NCBI GenBank assembly: GCA_934525625.1
Contig: CAKSZL010000004.1
Location: forward strand, 124,001 to 188,000
Reading direction: 5' to 3'
Length of the DNA stretch: 64,000 nucleotides
From: an uncultured Burkholderiaceae bacterium
Lineage (GTDB): Bacteria; Pseudomonadota; Gammaproteobacteria; Burkholderiales; Burkholderiaceae_B
Shown: one piece after another, positions 1-9,055 of the stretch
Layout: each line of letters opens with the position of its first letter
Numbering within the stretch: the stretch's first letter is position 1
The notes under the pieces: generated by a model
Told to the model about the DNA's origin: nothing
The model's input: only the letters and a program-made list of their open reading frames with translations
The model's database searches: none
Program-made: the position numbers and the translations under genes

Positions 1-942
1 GTTGAAACGGGAGAACTCGCCTTGCACTTCAGAAGCATCGCCCGCTGCCGTTTCCCACAGGTAGCGCCCCTTGGCGGTGGGCACGCCCAGGCGCTTCTGG
101 TGCGCCGGCTGATTGGCGGCGTCGGTGTTGACGAAGCAAGAGGCCCAGTTTTCCTCGGCCGTCAGGTAGGTGCCCCAGGGCGTGTAGCCGTTGCCGCAGT
201 TGTTGTTCGTACCGCGCACCATCGCTCCGGCGGGCGAGTACCGCGTCTTGACCCAGTCGGTGCCTGCGACCGGGCCGGCCAGCGCCATGGGTGTGGCCGA
301 GGTGAAGCGGCGGTTGTACTTCGAATTCTGAACGATCTCCCACTTGGAGCCGTTGAGCTTGACGTGCAGCACGGACACGCCGTGCGCATTGATTTCCTTG
401 CGCACTTCCTCGGCGGGACGCTTGCCGTCGTTGCCGATGGTCGGGCCGTTGGGGTGCAAGGCGTTTTCGTCGATGTATTCGTGGTTCATGACCAGCAAGC
501 CCTCGACCGAGCTGCCCTCCAGGGCGAAGTAGTGCATGCCGTCGTGGTGCATGCCGGTGGAATACAGCAGGTCTTGCGAGGTGTTGTTGCCGTCCTTGTC
601 CCAGGGTCGGCCGTTGGCGTTGAACGGCGTGCCCCAGGGCGCGAAGACTTGCGCCACGTAGCCCGCCGGCATCACACAGGCGTCGGTCATGGAGTTGGGC
701 AAGGATTCGAAACCCAGCGTCACCTTGGAAGGCGTCTCGCCACCGCCTCCGGGCGTAGCCTCGTCGTCACTGCCGCTGTCGCTGCCGCAGCCGGCCAGGC
801 CCAGGCCGGTGGCCGACAGCAAGGCCGCGCTCAAGCTGCCCTGCATGAACCTGCGACGCGACAGGTTTTTCTCCAGTATCAGGCTAAAGGGCGTGTTGTC
901 GCTGGCATTGCGATTGACTTTATCGCTGATGGACTTGCTCAT
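1..942 (-). CDS. PhoX-family (DUF839) alkaline phosphatase, partial (3' end outside window)
   Basis: Minus-strand gene whose 3' end lies beyond the left edge; 314 codons are visible. The N-terminus carries a twin-arginine signal (RRR at residues 29-31, then a hydrophobic stretch) ending in LGLAGC with Cys52, so the product is probably Tat-exported and possibly a lipoprotein. A Gly/Asp/Ser-rich linker follows, then PhoX/DUF839-like sequence including VMNHEYID and GNGYTPWGTYLTAEENWASC. PhoX enzymes are Ca/Fe-dependent periplasmic phosphatases usually induced by phosphate starvation. The ATG at 942 is preceded by TTTAGGAG. A Pho-box-like site lies about 100 bp upstream (1043-1060). The family call is firm; the substrate is not known. 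Confidence 0.85.
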   Translation of the reverse strand, partial: MSKSISDKVNRNASDNTPFSLILEKNLSRRRFMQGSLSAALLSATGLGLAGCGSDSGSDDEATPGGGGETPSKVTLGFESLPNSMTDACVMPAGYVAQVFAPWGTPFNANGRPWDKDGNNTSQDLLYSTGMHHDGMHYFALEGSSVEGLLVMNHEYIDENALHPNGPTIGNDGKRPAEEVRKEINAHGVSVLHVKLNGSKWEIVQNSKYNRRFTSATPMALAGPVAGTDWVKTRYSPAGAMVRGTNNNCGNGYTPWGTYLTAEENWASCFVNTDAANQPAHQKRLGVPTAKGRYLWETAAGDASEVQGEFSRFN

Positions 943-1042
943 TGGAACTCCTAAACTCGTGTTTGATCCCTGTCCGGGGTGATGTCGCGCCGGCATGGGC
1001 GTGCGTCACCCCGATGCGGCAGCGCGATGTTAGGGGTCCAGC

Positions 1043-1060
1043 ATGAAACTTTTATGTCAG
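1043..1060 (-). promoter_or_regulatory. Candidate Pho box upstream of phoX-like gene
   Basis: Read on the minus strand the 18-mer is CTGACATAAAAGTTTCAT. The PhoB consensus is two CTGTCAT-type 7-mers separated by 4 A/T bases. The left half matches 6/7, the spacer is AAAA and the right half matches 5/7. It sits about 100 bp upstream of a phosphatase gene that is typically Pho-regulated. Binding is inferred. Confidence 0.5.
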
Positions 1061-1065
1061 AAAGG

Positions 1066-1140
1066 GCCCCCACGCCGCGCCTTCGGCTTGCTGCCCCCCA
1101 AGGGGGCGCTTTTTGCCTTGGGAGCGGCCCGGCGGCAAAA
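1066..1140. repeat. Dispersed hairpin repeat, family 1 copy A
   Basis: A 75-bp unit closely matches 53227-53295. It contains GCCCCCCAAGGGGGC (hairpin 1), GCTTTTTGCCTTGGGAGCGG, and a second hairpin pairing TTTTTGCC with GGCAAAAA. Relative to copy B the first stem shows paired changes (GCCCCC/GGGGGC versus GTCCCC/GGGGAC), which keep the stem. The copy lies between divergent genes, so a terminator role is unlikely here. Confidence 0.75.
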
Positions 1141-1325
1141 AGGACCACATGATCGCTACGCGGCGTGAAGGCGGAGGCTGGGCAGGGCGAAACTTATAAC
1201 CGCCCTTGCTATAAAAATTTCGCAATATTCTTTTGGATTATGAGTGCGGCATGACATGATGCCCCATGGTTTCATCGCCGCCGCCGCGCCTGCGGCCCTG
1301 GCCGGCACCCCATCCCGGAATCCCC

Positions 1326-2393
1326 ATGAGCATAGAAGTCCGCAACGTCCACAAGCAATTCGGCGATTTCACCGCCTTGCACAACGTCTCCCTCAAGTTT
1401 CCCGACGGCGAGCTCACCGCCCTGCTCGGCCCGTCGGGCTGCGGCAAGACCACGCTGCTGCGCATCATCGCCGGCCTGGCGCAGGCCGACAGCGGGCAGA
1501 TACTGCTGGACGGCAACGACGCCTCGCGCCAGCACGTACGGGAACGCCAGGTGGGCTTCGTGTTCCAGCACTACGTGCTGTTCAAGCACATGACGGTGTT
1601 CGACAACATCGCTTTCGGCCTGCGCGTCAAACCGCGTGGCGAGCGTCCCGGCAAGGCGGAAATCCACGAACGCGTCATGCGCCTGCTGAATCTGGTTCAA
1701 CTGGACTGGCTGGCCGACCAATACCCCTCCAGCTTGTCGGGCGGCCAGCGCCAACGCATCGCGCTGGCGCGCGCGCTGGCGGTGGAGCCGCGCGTGCTGC
1801 TGCTGGACGAACCCTTCGGCGCCCTGGACGCCAAGGTGCGCAAGGAGCTGCGCCGCTGGCTGCGGCGCCTGCACGACGAGCTGCACGTCACCAGCATCTT
1901 CGTCACCCACGACCAGGAGGAAGCCCTGGAAGTGGCCGACCAGATCGTCGTCATGAACAAAGGCCGCGTCGAACAGCTGGGCACGCCCGACGAGGTGTAC
2001 AACCGCCCCGCCACGCCCTTCGTCTACGGCTTTCTGGGCAACGTCAATCTGTTTCACGGGCGCGTGCGCCAGGGCGTGCTGGAAACCGGCGACCTGCAAT
2101 GGCAGGCGCCCGACCACGCGCAAGTGGACGACGCGCCGGGCACGGCCTACGTGCGCCCGCACGACTTGAACGTTTCGCGCTTCGAACCGGGCGTCAAGGG
2201 CATCGTCGCACGCCTGCTGCACGCCCACGCCATCGGGCCGCTGGCCCAGTTGGAACTAGCGCGCGCCGACAACGACGACATCATCGAAGTCATCATTCCC
2301 AGCGAGCAATACGCTCAATTGGCGCCGCGCGAGGGTGAAGAACTCGTGGTCACGCCCCGGCGCGTGGACGTTTTCCTGGAAACCGCCGGCTAA
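1326..2393 (+). CDS. cysA: Sulfate/thiosulfate ABC transporter ATP-binding protein
   Basis: 355 aa. ATPase subunit energising sulfate/thiosulfate import at the inner membrane. Walker [10 protein letters not shown] (about residues 36-44), Q-loop in [16 protein letters not shown], signature LSGGQRQR, Walker [13 protein letters not shown], switch His in VTHDQEEA, and a C-terminal TOBE-like regulatory domain (about 240-355) ending [14 protein letters not shown]. The length is normal for CysA. The ATG at 1326 starts exactly at the family N-terminus ([13 protein letters not shown]). No cysT/cysW permeases or binding protein are adjacent: the neighbours are a divergent phosphatase and the Mrp operon, so its partners must be elsewhere. 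A related anion ATPase is a less likely alternative. Confidence 0.88.
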   Translation: MSIEVRNVHKQFGDFTALHNVSLKFPDGELTALLGPSGCGKTTLLRIIAGLAQADSGQILLDGNDASRQHVRERQVGFVFQHYVLFKHMTVFDNIAFGLRVKPRGERPGKAEIHERVMRLLNLVQLDWLADQYPSSLSGGQRQRIALARALAVEPRVLLLDEPFGALDAKVRKELRRWLRRLHDELHVTSIFVTHDQEEALEVADQIVVMNKGRVEQLGTPDEVYNRPATPFVYGFLGNVNLFHGRVRQGVLETGDLQWQAPDHAQVDDAPGTAYVRPHDLNVSRFEPGVKGIVARLLHAHAIGPLAQLELARADNDDIIEVIIPSEQYAQLAPREGEELVVTPRRVDVFLETAG

Positions 2394-2520
2394 TATACGG
2401 TTTGCTGGCGAACGCAGCAAAAAAAACCAGCATCTGTGCCTATCTTCGGCCAGAACGATGCGGAAATTATCGTATTATTAAAAGACGATAACGACACCCT
2501 CCGCACAAAACCTATCCCTG

Positions 2521-5448
2521 ATGTCGCTCATCCTGATTCTTGCTCTGCCTTTCGTAGGCAGTCTGCTGGCTGTTGCCTTGCCGTCGAACGCCCGCAATGC
2601 CGAAGCCTGGCTTGCCGGCCTGGTGGCCCTTAGTTGCGCCGGTCTTACCATCGCCCAATGGCCGGCTATCTCCAGCGGCGAAATCATCGAGTTCTCCCGT
2701 CCCTGGCTGACCGGCGGCATTCCCATCAATCTCAGCTTGCGCATGGACGGCTACGCCTGGCTGTTCGCCATGCTCATCACCGTCATGGGCGCGCTCATCG
2801 TGCTGTATGCGCGCTACTACCTGGCGCCCGAAGACCCCGTACCGCGCTTCTTTTCGTTCTTCCTGCTGTTCATGGGCGCCATGCTGGGGCTGGTGCTGTC
2901 GGGCAACCTCGTGCAGCTAGTGGTGTTCTGGGAGCTGACCAGCCTGTCGTCGTTCATGCTGATCGCCTATTGGAACCACCGGCTGGATGCGCGCCGGGGC
3001 GCGCGCATGGCCTTTCTCATTACCGGCTCGGGCGGGCTATGCCTGCTGGCCGGCGTGCTGATGCTGGGCTACGTGGTGGGCAGCTACGACCTGGACATCG
3101 TCCTGGCCTCGGGCGACCTGGTGCGCGCCCACCCCTGGTACGTGGCCATACTCGTCCTGATCGCGCTGGGCGCGCTCACCAAAAGCGCGCAATTCCCCTT
3201 CCACATCTGGCTGCCCAACGCCATGGCGGCGCCCACGCCCGTCTCGGCCTATCTGCATTCGGCCACCATGGTCAAGGCCGGCGTGTTTCTGCTGGCGCGC
3301 TTCTGGCCCGTGCTGGCCGGCACCGACGCCTGGTTCTACATCATTGGCGCGGCCGGCCTCTGTTCGCTGGTGCTGGGCGCGTACGCCGCCATTTTCCAGC
3401 AAGACATGAAGGCCGTGCTGGCCTATTCCACCATCAGCCATCTGGGGCTCATCACGCTGCTATTGGCGCTGAACAGCACGCTGGGCCTGGTGGCGGCGGT
3501 GTTCCACATGATGAACCACGCCACCTTCAAGGCCTCGCTGTTCATGGCCGCCGGCATCGTCGACCACGAAACCGGCACGCGCGACCTCGGACGATTGTCG
3601 GGGCTGCGCCATGCCATGCCCATCACCGCCACGCTGGCCATGGTGGCGGCGGCCTCCATGGCGGGCGTGCCGCTGCTGAACGGCTTTCTCTCCAAGGAAA
3701 TGTTCTTCGCCGAGGCCGTCAGCGCCAGCCACGACCCGCTCATCAGCTCCGGCCTGCCCATGCTGGCGGTGGTGGCCAGCGCCTTCAGCGTCACCTATTC
3801 GCTGCGCCTGATCCTGCAGGTGTTCTTCGGCCCGCCCGCCACCGACCTGCCGCGCGCGCCGCACGAGCCGCCGTTCTGGATGATGATGCCCATAGGCCTG
3901 CTGGTGCTGGTGTGCCTGCTGGTCGGCATTCTGCCCATGTACACCCTGGGGCCGTTCCTCGCCCAGGCCGCGTTCTCCATCCTGGGCGAGGCCACGCCGC
4001 ACTACGACCTCAAGATCTGGCACGGCCTGAACCTGCCCCTGGGCATGAGCATGATCGCCATGGCCGGCGGCATCGTGCTGACGTTCGCGCTGGACAACCG
4101 GCCGCACATCAAGCCGGGCCGCGCGCCGTTCATCTACCGCTTCAACGGCCGCCATACCTTCGACACCCTGCTCGAATGGGCGGACGCCGCCGCCCACTTT
4201 CTGCACGAACGCCTGTATTCGCCGCGCCTGCAGCGCCAGATGATCATCATCGTCGTGGGCACTTTCGTCGTCGCCGCGCTGCCGCTGCTTAGCGGCCATT
4301 GGCTGCGCGGGCAATCCCACACCATGGTCAACCTGTTCTTCGTCATGCTGTGGGCCGTAGGGTGCGCTTGCGCCATCGGCGCCGCCCACCAGGCCAAGTA
4401 CCACCGCCTCACCTCGCTCGCCCTGTCGGGCGGGGCCGGCCTGGTTACCGCCCTGACCTTCGCATGGCTGTCGGCCCCCGACCTGGCCCTGACCCAATTG
4501 GCCGTCGAAGTCGTCACCGTCGTGCTCATCCTGCTGGGCCTGCGCTGGCTGCCGCCGCGCGTCGCCTCGCAAGAAACCCGCGTCAACGTCACGATAAGCG
4601 TGCGCCTGCGCCGCGTGCGCGACCTGCTGGTGGCTGTGCTGGCCGGCGCCGGCATGAGCCTGCTGGCCTACACCATCCTGACCCAGCCCGCCCACACCGA
4701 CCTGGCCGAATTCTTCCTGCGCAACGCCCTGCCCGAAGGCCACGGCTCCAACGTCGTCAACGTCATCCTGGTGGACTTCCGCGGCTTCGATACGCTGGGT
4801 GAAATCACCGTGCTGGGCATCGTGGCGCTAACCGTGTTTGCGCTGCTGCGGCGCTTCCGCCCGCCGCTGGAAAGCATCAAGGAAGGCCCGCTGCGCCGCC
4901 AGCAAGGCGCCAATAATCCGGCCCTGGACATCCCCGAGCCCGAGCCCGATCCCAACGCGCTGCTGCCGCGCCAGCCCATGGCCGTCCCGGCGGTGCTGGT
5001 GCGCCTGCTGCTGCCCATCGCCGCCATGGTGTCGCTGTTCTTCCTGCTGCGCGGGCACAACCTGCCTGGCGGCGGCTTCGTGGGCGGCCTCATCTTCGCC
5101 ACCGCCATCATTCTGCAGTACGTGGTCGGCGGCGTGGTCTGGGTGGAATCGCGCCAAAGCATACGCCCGCAGAAATGGATAGCCATCGGCCTGCTGCTGT
5201 CCGGCGGCGCCGCGATGTCGGCCTGGTGGACGTCGCGCCCGCTGATGACGGCGCAAATTACCGACGTCGCCCTGCCCTATCTGGGCACCATGCACTTGTC
5301 CAGCGTGCTGTTCTTCGACCTGGGCGTCTACATGCTGGTCATCGGCGCCACCGTCCTCATGCTGGTTGCGCTGGGCCACCAATCCCTGCGTTTCCGCCGC
5401 AAACCGGCCGCCAAAACCATAGAACCAGGAGCCCCCGCATGGAAGTAG
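2521..5448 (+). CDS. mrpA: Mrp/Pha monovalent cation/H+ antiporter subunit A fused to subunit B
   Basis: 975 aa. Largest membrane subunit of the multisubunit Na+(K+)/H+ antiporter, related to Nuo/complex-I subunits. Residues 1 to about 780 form the MrpA part, with the conserved Glu138 in FWELTSLSSF, Lys221 in ALTKSAQFPFHIWLPNAM and Lys252. A hydrophilic linker (about 790-830) leads to an MrpB domain at about 835-960 (LRGHNLPGGGFVGGL). The A/B fusion is the PhaAB arrangement known from rhizobia and other proteobacteria. It is the first gene of a tightly overlapping six-gene operon; the next gene starts 10 bp before its stop. No strong Shine-Dalgarno is visible before ATG 2521. Confidence 0.93.
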   Translation: MSLILILALPFVGSLLAVALPSNARNAEAWLAGLVALSCAGLTIAQWPAISSGEIIEFSRPWLTGGIPINLSLRMDGYAWLFAMLITVMGALIVLYARYYLAPEDPVPRFFSFFLLFMGAMLGLVLSGNLVQLVVFWELTSLSSFMLIAYWNHRLDARRGARMAFLITGSGGLCLLAGVLMLGYVVGSYDLDIVLASGDLVRAHPWYVAILVLIALGALTKSAQFPFHIWLPNAMAAPTPVSAYLHSATMVKAGVFLLARFWPVLAGTDAWFYIIGAAGLCSLVLGAYAAIFQQDMKAVLAYSTISHLGLITLLLALNSTLGLVAAVFHMMNHATFKASLFMAAGIVDHETGTRDLGRLSGLRHAMPITATLAMVAAASMAGVPLLNGFLSKEMFFAEAVSASHDPLISSGLPMLAVVASAFSVTYSLRLILQVFFGPPATDLPRAPHEPPFWMMMPIGLLVLVCLLVGILPMYTLGPFLAQAAFSILGEATPHYDLKIWHGLNLPLGMSMIAMAGGIVLTFALDNRPHIKPGRAPFIYRFNGRHTFDTLLEWADAAAHFLHERLYSPRLQRQMIIIVVGTFVVAALPLLSGHWLRGQSHTMVNLFFVMLWAVGCACAIGAAHQAKYHRLTSLALSGGAGLVTALTFAWLSAPDLALTQLAVEVVTVVLILLGLRWLPPRVASQETRVNVTISVRLRRVRDLLVAVLAGAGMSLLAYTILTQPAHTDLAEFFLRNALPEGHGSNVVNVILVDFRGFDTLGEITVLGIVALTVFALLRRFRPPLESIKEGPLRRQQGANNPALDIPEPEPDPNALLPRQPMAVPAVLVRLLLPIAAMVSLFFLLRGHNLPGGGFVGGLIFATAIILQYVVGGVVWVESRQSIRPQKWIAIGLLLSGGAAMSAWWTSRPLMTAQITDVALPYLGTMHLSSVLFFDLGVYMLVIGATVLMLVALGHQSLRFRRKPAAKTIEPGAPAWK

Positions 5449-5786
5449 TCCTTTCCATCGCCATCGGCATACTTTCCGCCTCCGGGGTGTGGCTCATTCT
5501 GCGCCCCCGCACCTTCCAGTTCATCATGGGCCTGACCCTGCTGTCCTACGCCGTCAACCTGTTCATCTTCAGCATGGGCAGCATACGCGTGGGCGGCGCG
5601 CCGGTCATCGAGCAGGCCGCCACCGACATCGACCCCAACTTGTACACCGACCCCGTGCCCCAAGCCCTGGTGCTGACGGCCATCGTCATCGGCTTCGCCA
5701 CCACGGCGCTGTTCCTGGTCGTGCTGCTGGCTTCCCGGGGCCTGTCGGGCAACGACCACGTCGATGGCAGGGAGGCCGATCTGTGA
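5439..5786 (+). CDS. mrpC: Mrp/Pha antiporter subunit C
   Basis: 115 aa with three membrane segments, NuoK-like. The start ATG 5439 is preceded by CCAGGAG and overlaps the mrpA stop by 10 bp. Conserved text includes MGLTLLSYAVNLFIF and DPVPQALVLTAIVIGFATTAL, the MnhC/NuoK signature. It is part of the membrane-embedded proton/cation translocation module. The stop codon overlaps the GTG start of mrpD, indicating translational coupling. Confidence 0.93.
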   Translation: MEVVLSIAIGILSASGVWLILRPRTFQFIMGLTLLSYAVNLFIFSMGSIRVGGAPVIEQAATDIDPNLYTDPVPQALVLTAIVIGFATTALFLVVLLASRGLSGNDHVDGREADL

Positions 5787-7414
5787 GTTTCTGGCTGCAG
5801 CATCTGCCTGTCTTCCCCATTGTCCTGCCGCTGCTGGCCAGCGCGCTGCTGCTTCTGCTGAAAGACGGCCGGCGTCGCACCCGGCTGGCGCTGTCTTACG
5901 TTTCCGTGCTGGGCCAGCTCGTGGCGGCCTTCGCGCTGCTTTACCTGACCACCGGCGGCTACGCCGAGCAATGGCCGCACAACATCGCCGTCTACCTGCT
6001 GGGCGACTGGCTGGCGCCCTTCGGCATTCTGCTGGTCGCCGACCGCCTGGCGGCCATCATGCTGGTGCTCAGCGCCATCCTGGCCTGCGCGGCGCTGCCC
6101 TACGCCGCCGTGCGCTGGGAACGCGCCGGCGTGCACTTCCTGCCGCTGTACCAGTTGCTGTTCATGGGCCTGAACGGCGCCTTTCTCACCGGCGACCTGT
6201 TCAACCTGTTCGTGTTCTTCGAGATTCTGCTGGCGGCCTCCTACGGCCTGATGCTGCACGGCTCGGGCGAGCAGCGCGTCAGCGCCGGCCTGCACTACAT
6301 CGCCACCAACCTCGTCGCCTCCTTCCTGCTGCTGATCGGCATCGCCATGATCTACGGCGTCAGCGGCACGCTCAACATGGCCGAACTGGCCTCGCGCGCG
6401 GGCGAACTGTCGGGCGGCAACCGGCGCCTGTTCGAGGCCGCCGCGGCCGTGCTGGGCGTGGCCTTTCTCATCAAGGCCGCCGCCTGGCCGCTCAATTACT
6501 GGCTGCCCAGCACCTACGGCTCGGCCTGTGCGCCGGTGGCCGCGGTCTTCGCCATCATGACCAAAGTCGGCATCTACGCGCTGCTGCGCATGGGCGCGCT
6601 GCTGCTGCCCAGCGGCGCGCCGGCGGCCTTCGGCGGCGAGTGGATGTACGGCGTGGGCCTGGCGACCATGCTGTTCGGCACCATAGGCATCGTCGCCACG
6701 CAGCAGGCCGAGCGCCTGATCGGCTATTGCGTCATTCTGTCCTCGGGTACGCTGCTGGCGGCGCTGGGCATGCCCGGCGTCACGCTGACCGCGCCGGCCC
6801 TGTTCTATCTGATCAACTCCGTGCTGGCCATCGCCGCCTTCTACCTGCTCATCGAAATGGTCGAACGCGGCCGAAGCTTCGGGGCCGACGTGCTGGCGGT
6901 CAGCCTGGAGGCCTTCGAGCTCGACGAGCCGCAAGCCTCCGACTATTCCGAAGACACGGTGGGCGTCGCCATTCCCGCCGCCATGGCCTTTCTGGGCATG
7001 TCCTTCGTATGCTGCGCCCTGCTGGTCATCGGCCTGCCGCCGCTGTCCGGCTTCGTGGCCAAGTTCACCATCGTCTCGGCCGCCGTGCAGGCTTCGACCA
7101 CCGGCGCCAGCACGCTGGCGGCCTGGTCGCTGGTGGCCTGCGTGCTGGTGTCGGGCCTGGCGGGCATCATCGCCCTCACCCGCACCGGCATCCGCCTGTT
7201 CTGGGGCTCCGAAGACATCACCGTACCGCGCCTGCGCATCAGCGAAGCCGCCCCGGTGGGCATACTGCTGTTGCTGTGCCTGGCGCTGACCTTCTGGGCC
7301 GGGCCGGTAATGGCATTCCTGGAAGACACGGCGCAGCTGCTCGACCAGCCGCAAACCTACATCGACGCCGTATCGGGCACGCCCGCCATTCGCCAACTCG
7401 GGGGGACGCCATGA
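5783..7414 (+). CDS. mrpD: Mrp/Pha antiporter subunit D
   Basis: 543 aa, about 14 membrane helices, homologous to NuoL/M/N-type antiporter subunits. The start is taken as GTG 5783 (GTGA overlap with mrpC stop, GGGAGG upstream), giving the family-like N-terminus SFWLQHLPVFPIVLPLL. Conserved features: FEILLAASYGLML with the key Glu, KAAAWPLNYWLPSTYGSACA, and TKVGIYALLRMG with a Lys. The much longer in-frame upstream extension is hydrophilic shadow sequence and is rejected. It ends in an ATGA overlap with mrpE. Confidence 0.93.
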   Translation: MSFWLQHLPVFPIVLPLLASALLLLLKDGRRRTRLALSYVSVLGQLVAAFALLYLTTGGYAEQWPHNIAVYLLGDWLAPFGILLVADRLAAIMLVLSAILACAALPYAAVRWERAGVHFLPLYQLLFMGLNGAFLTGDLFNLFVFFEILLAASYGLMLHGSGEQRVSAGLHYIATNLVASFLLLIGIAMIYGVSGTLNMAELASRAGELSGGNRRLFEAAAAVLGVAFLIKAAAWPLNYWLPSTYGSACAPVAAVFAIMTKVGIYALLRMGALLLPSGAPAAFGGEWMYGVGLATMLFGTIGIVATQQAERLIGYCVILSSGTLLAALGMPGVTLTAPALFYLINSVLAIAAFYLLIEMVERGRSFGADVLAVSLEAFELDEPQASDYSEDTVGVAIPAAMAFLGMSFVCCALLVIGLPPLSGFVAKFTIVSAAVQASTTGASTLAAWSLVACVLVSGLAGIIALTRTGIRLFWGSEDITVPRLRISEAAPVGILLLLCLALTFWAGPVMAFLEDTAQLLDQPQTYIDAVSGTPAIRQLGGTP

Positions 7415-7896
7415 AGAAAGTCATCTACTGGCTGGTATTGCCCTGCATTCTGCTGGCCGTCTGGGTGTTGCTGAACCGCTCGCTCGATCCGGGCCAGATC
7501 GCGCTGGGGGCCGTGCTGGCCCTGCTGCTGGCCTGGGCCGCCATGCCGCTGCGGCCCCTGCGCGCCACGCCGCGCCGCCCCTGGAAGCTGCTCGGCCTGC
7601 TGGTGAACGTCATCATCGACATCGTGCGCTCCAACATCCAAGTGGCGCGCCTGATCTGGCTAGGGCCCGACTCGCACACGCCCGGCTTCATGAAGATTCC
7701 CCTGACGATGCGCGACCCGCACGGCCTGGCCCTGCTGTCCTGCATCATCACTTATACGCCGGGCACGGTGTGGTCGGGCTTTTCCGAGGAAAAAGGCCTG
7801 CTGACGCTGCACGTGCTCGACCTTAGGGATCAGCAATACTGGATAAATCTCATCCAGCAACGCTACGAACGTCCCCTGAAGGAGATTTTCGAATGA
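7411..7896 (+). CDS. mrpE: Mrp/Pha antiporter subunit E
   Basis: 161 aa, N-terminal membrane helices followed by a conserved cytosolic part (LGLLVNVIIDIVRSNIQVAR, SCIITYTPGTVWSGFS). MrpE is needed for assembly and activity of the antiporter complex. The ATGA overlap with mrpD at 7411 and the overlap with mrpF at 7893 show tight coupling. Confidence 0.92.
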   Translation: MKKVIYWLVLPCILLAVWVLLNRSLDPGQIALGAVLALLLAWAAMPLRPLRATPRRPWKLLGLLVNVIIDIVRSNIQVARLIWLGPDSHTPGFMKIPLTMRDPHGLALLSCIITYTPGTVWSGFSEEKGLLTLHVLDLRDQQYWINLIQQRYERPLKEIFE

Positions 7897-8174
7897 ATAC
7901 CGTGTTGTACTGGTCTGGCATCTTCGCCCTGTGCTGCTATGCGCTGGCGCTGATGTTCGCCACTTTCCAATTGATGCGCGGGCCGACGCCGCAAGACCGC
8001 ATCCTGGCGCTGGACACCATGTACGTCAACGGCATGCTCATCGTGCTGGCGCTGGGCGTGCTGTTCGGCACCAGCTTGTACTTCGACATCGCCCTGCTGA
8101 TGAGCATGTTCGGCTTCGTCAGCTCGGCCGCCCTGGCAAAATTTCTGTTACATGGAGAGGTCATCCAGCCATGA
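7893..8174 (+). CDS. mrpF: Mrp/Pha antiporter subunit F
   Basis: 93 aa, three hydrophobic helices. Conserved LMRGPTPQDRILALDTM near residue 30 is the hallmark of MrpF/MnhF. It overlaps mrpE (4 bp, ATGA) and mrpG (4 bp) and is preceded by AAGGAG inside mrpE. The product is a small membrane subunit of the antiporter. Confidence 0.92.
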   Translation: MNTVLYWSGIFALCCYALALMFATFQLMRGPTPQDRILALDTMYVNGMLIVLALGVLFGTSLYFDIALLMSMFGFVSSAALAKFLLHGEVIQP

Positions 8175-8494
8175 ACGATCTACCTCTTTGGGTTACGATA
8201 CCTGGCAGCTTGCTGTTCATCGTCAGCGGTTTCCTGACACTCACAGGCTCATTGGGGCTGCTCCGCCTCAAGCGGTTTTATTCGCGGCTGCATGCCGTTA
8301 CGCTGGGCAATACCCTGGGGGTTGGCTGCCTCATCGTCACCTCCATCTTGGCGGCCTCGGCCGAAGCCCAGCGTCCGGTATTGCATGAGATCCTGATCCT
8401 GATGTTCCTGATCCTGGTGTCTCCGGTTACCGCCATCCTGCTCATGCAAGCGGGTCTGCGCCGCGACCCTCGCCGCCCGGTTTCAAGCGACTAG
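8171..8494 (+). CDS. mrpG: Mrp/Pha antiporter subunit G
   Basis: 107 aa, three membrane segments. Conserved GLLRLKRFYSRLHAVTLGNTLG is typical of MrpG/PhaG. The start ATG 8171 overlaps the mrpF stop (ATGA). An in-frame upstream extension inside mrpF is rejected because it is shadow sequence. It is the last gene of the operon; 63 bp separate it from the next gene, which has its own strong RBS. Confidence 0.92.
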   Translation: MNDLPLWVTIPGSLLFIVSGFLTLTGSLGLLRLKRFYSRLHAVTLGNTLGVGCLIVTSILAASAEAQRPVLHEILILMFLILVSPVTAILLMQAGLRRDPRRPVSSD

Positions 8495-8557
8495 CAACAC
8501 CGCTTTTCCGGCCCGGCTGGCCGTAGCGCAGCAATTTTCTCGCAACAGGAGGTAATA

Positions 8558-9052
8558 ATGCGAAAACTGCACACCCTGTCCAGCCTGGCCCTCGGCCTGT
8601 TGACGGCCGCGACGCTCGCTCACGCCCAAGGCAACAGCCCCGCACAAAACGACCCCTGGCACGCCAAGTACCAAGCCGACTTGGCGCAATGCGCACAGTT
8701 GCCCACGCCCGAAGCCGTCGCCAACTGCCGGCGCGACGCCGGCGCCGCCTACGAGACCGCGCGCAAAGGCGAGCTGAACTCCGGCCCCAGCGATCAATTG
8801 CGCCAGAACGCCATACAACGCTGCAACAATCTGCCGGCCGCGCAGCGCGAAGATTGCATGATCAACATGCAGCAAGGCGCCAACACCCAGATCCAGGGCA
8901 GCGTCACCGGCGGCGGCATTCTGCGCCGCACCGAAATCGTCATCCCCGGCGACCCGGCGCCGACCGCTCCTCCCCCGCCCAACATCATCACGCCGCAGAC
9001 CGCCGACCCGGCACTGGGAGACCTGCCGCGCGCCAGCAGCGTGCAACAGTAA
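8558..9052 (+). CDS. Small exported protein of unknown function
   Basis: 164 aa. A clear Sec signal peptide (residues 1-23, ending TLAHA before QGNSP) predicts a periplasmic product. The mature part holds four Cys in two similar blocks (AQCAQLP...ANCRRDAG and QRCNNLP...EDCMINMQQG), suggesting two disulfides or a duplicated motif. A Pro-rich C-terminus (APTAPPPPN) follows. The RBS AGGAGG lies 6 nt before the ATG. It ends 3 bp from the convergent kup gene with no terminator room between them. I do not recognise a named family. Confidence 0.75.
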   Translation: MRKLHTLSSLALGLLTAATLAHAQGNSPAQNDPWHAKYQADLAQCAQLPTPEAVANCRRDAGAAYETARKGELNSGPSDQLRQNAIQRCNNLPAAQREDCMINMQQGANTQIQGSVTGGGILRRTEIVIPGDPAPTAPPPPNIITPQTADPALGDLPRASSVQQ

Positions 9053-9055
9053 CAC

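Larger units (their letters stand above)
943..1325. other. Divergent intergenic region phoX/cysA
   Basis: 383 bp without a gene. From left to right it holds the leader of the phoX-like gene, a Pho-box-like 18-mer (1043-1060), a dispersed hairpin repeat (1066-1140) and an AT-rich stretch near 1190-1235 (CTTATAAC, TTGCTATAAAAATTT) that probably contains the cysA promoter. An in-frame extension of cysA up to 1266 exists but lacks ATP-binding-protein sequence and is not accepted. Confidence 0.6.

Noticed and set aside
22..954. 310-codon plus-strand frame at the left edge
   Set aside because: Opposite the PhoX-like gene, whose minus-strand frame has a Tat signal, RBS and family motifs.
1190..1235. 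CysB-type activator site or precise promoter upstream of cysA
   Set aside because: The stretch is AT-rich and plausible, but no -35/-10 pair with proper spacing or clear CysB pattern could be fixed.
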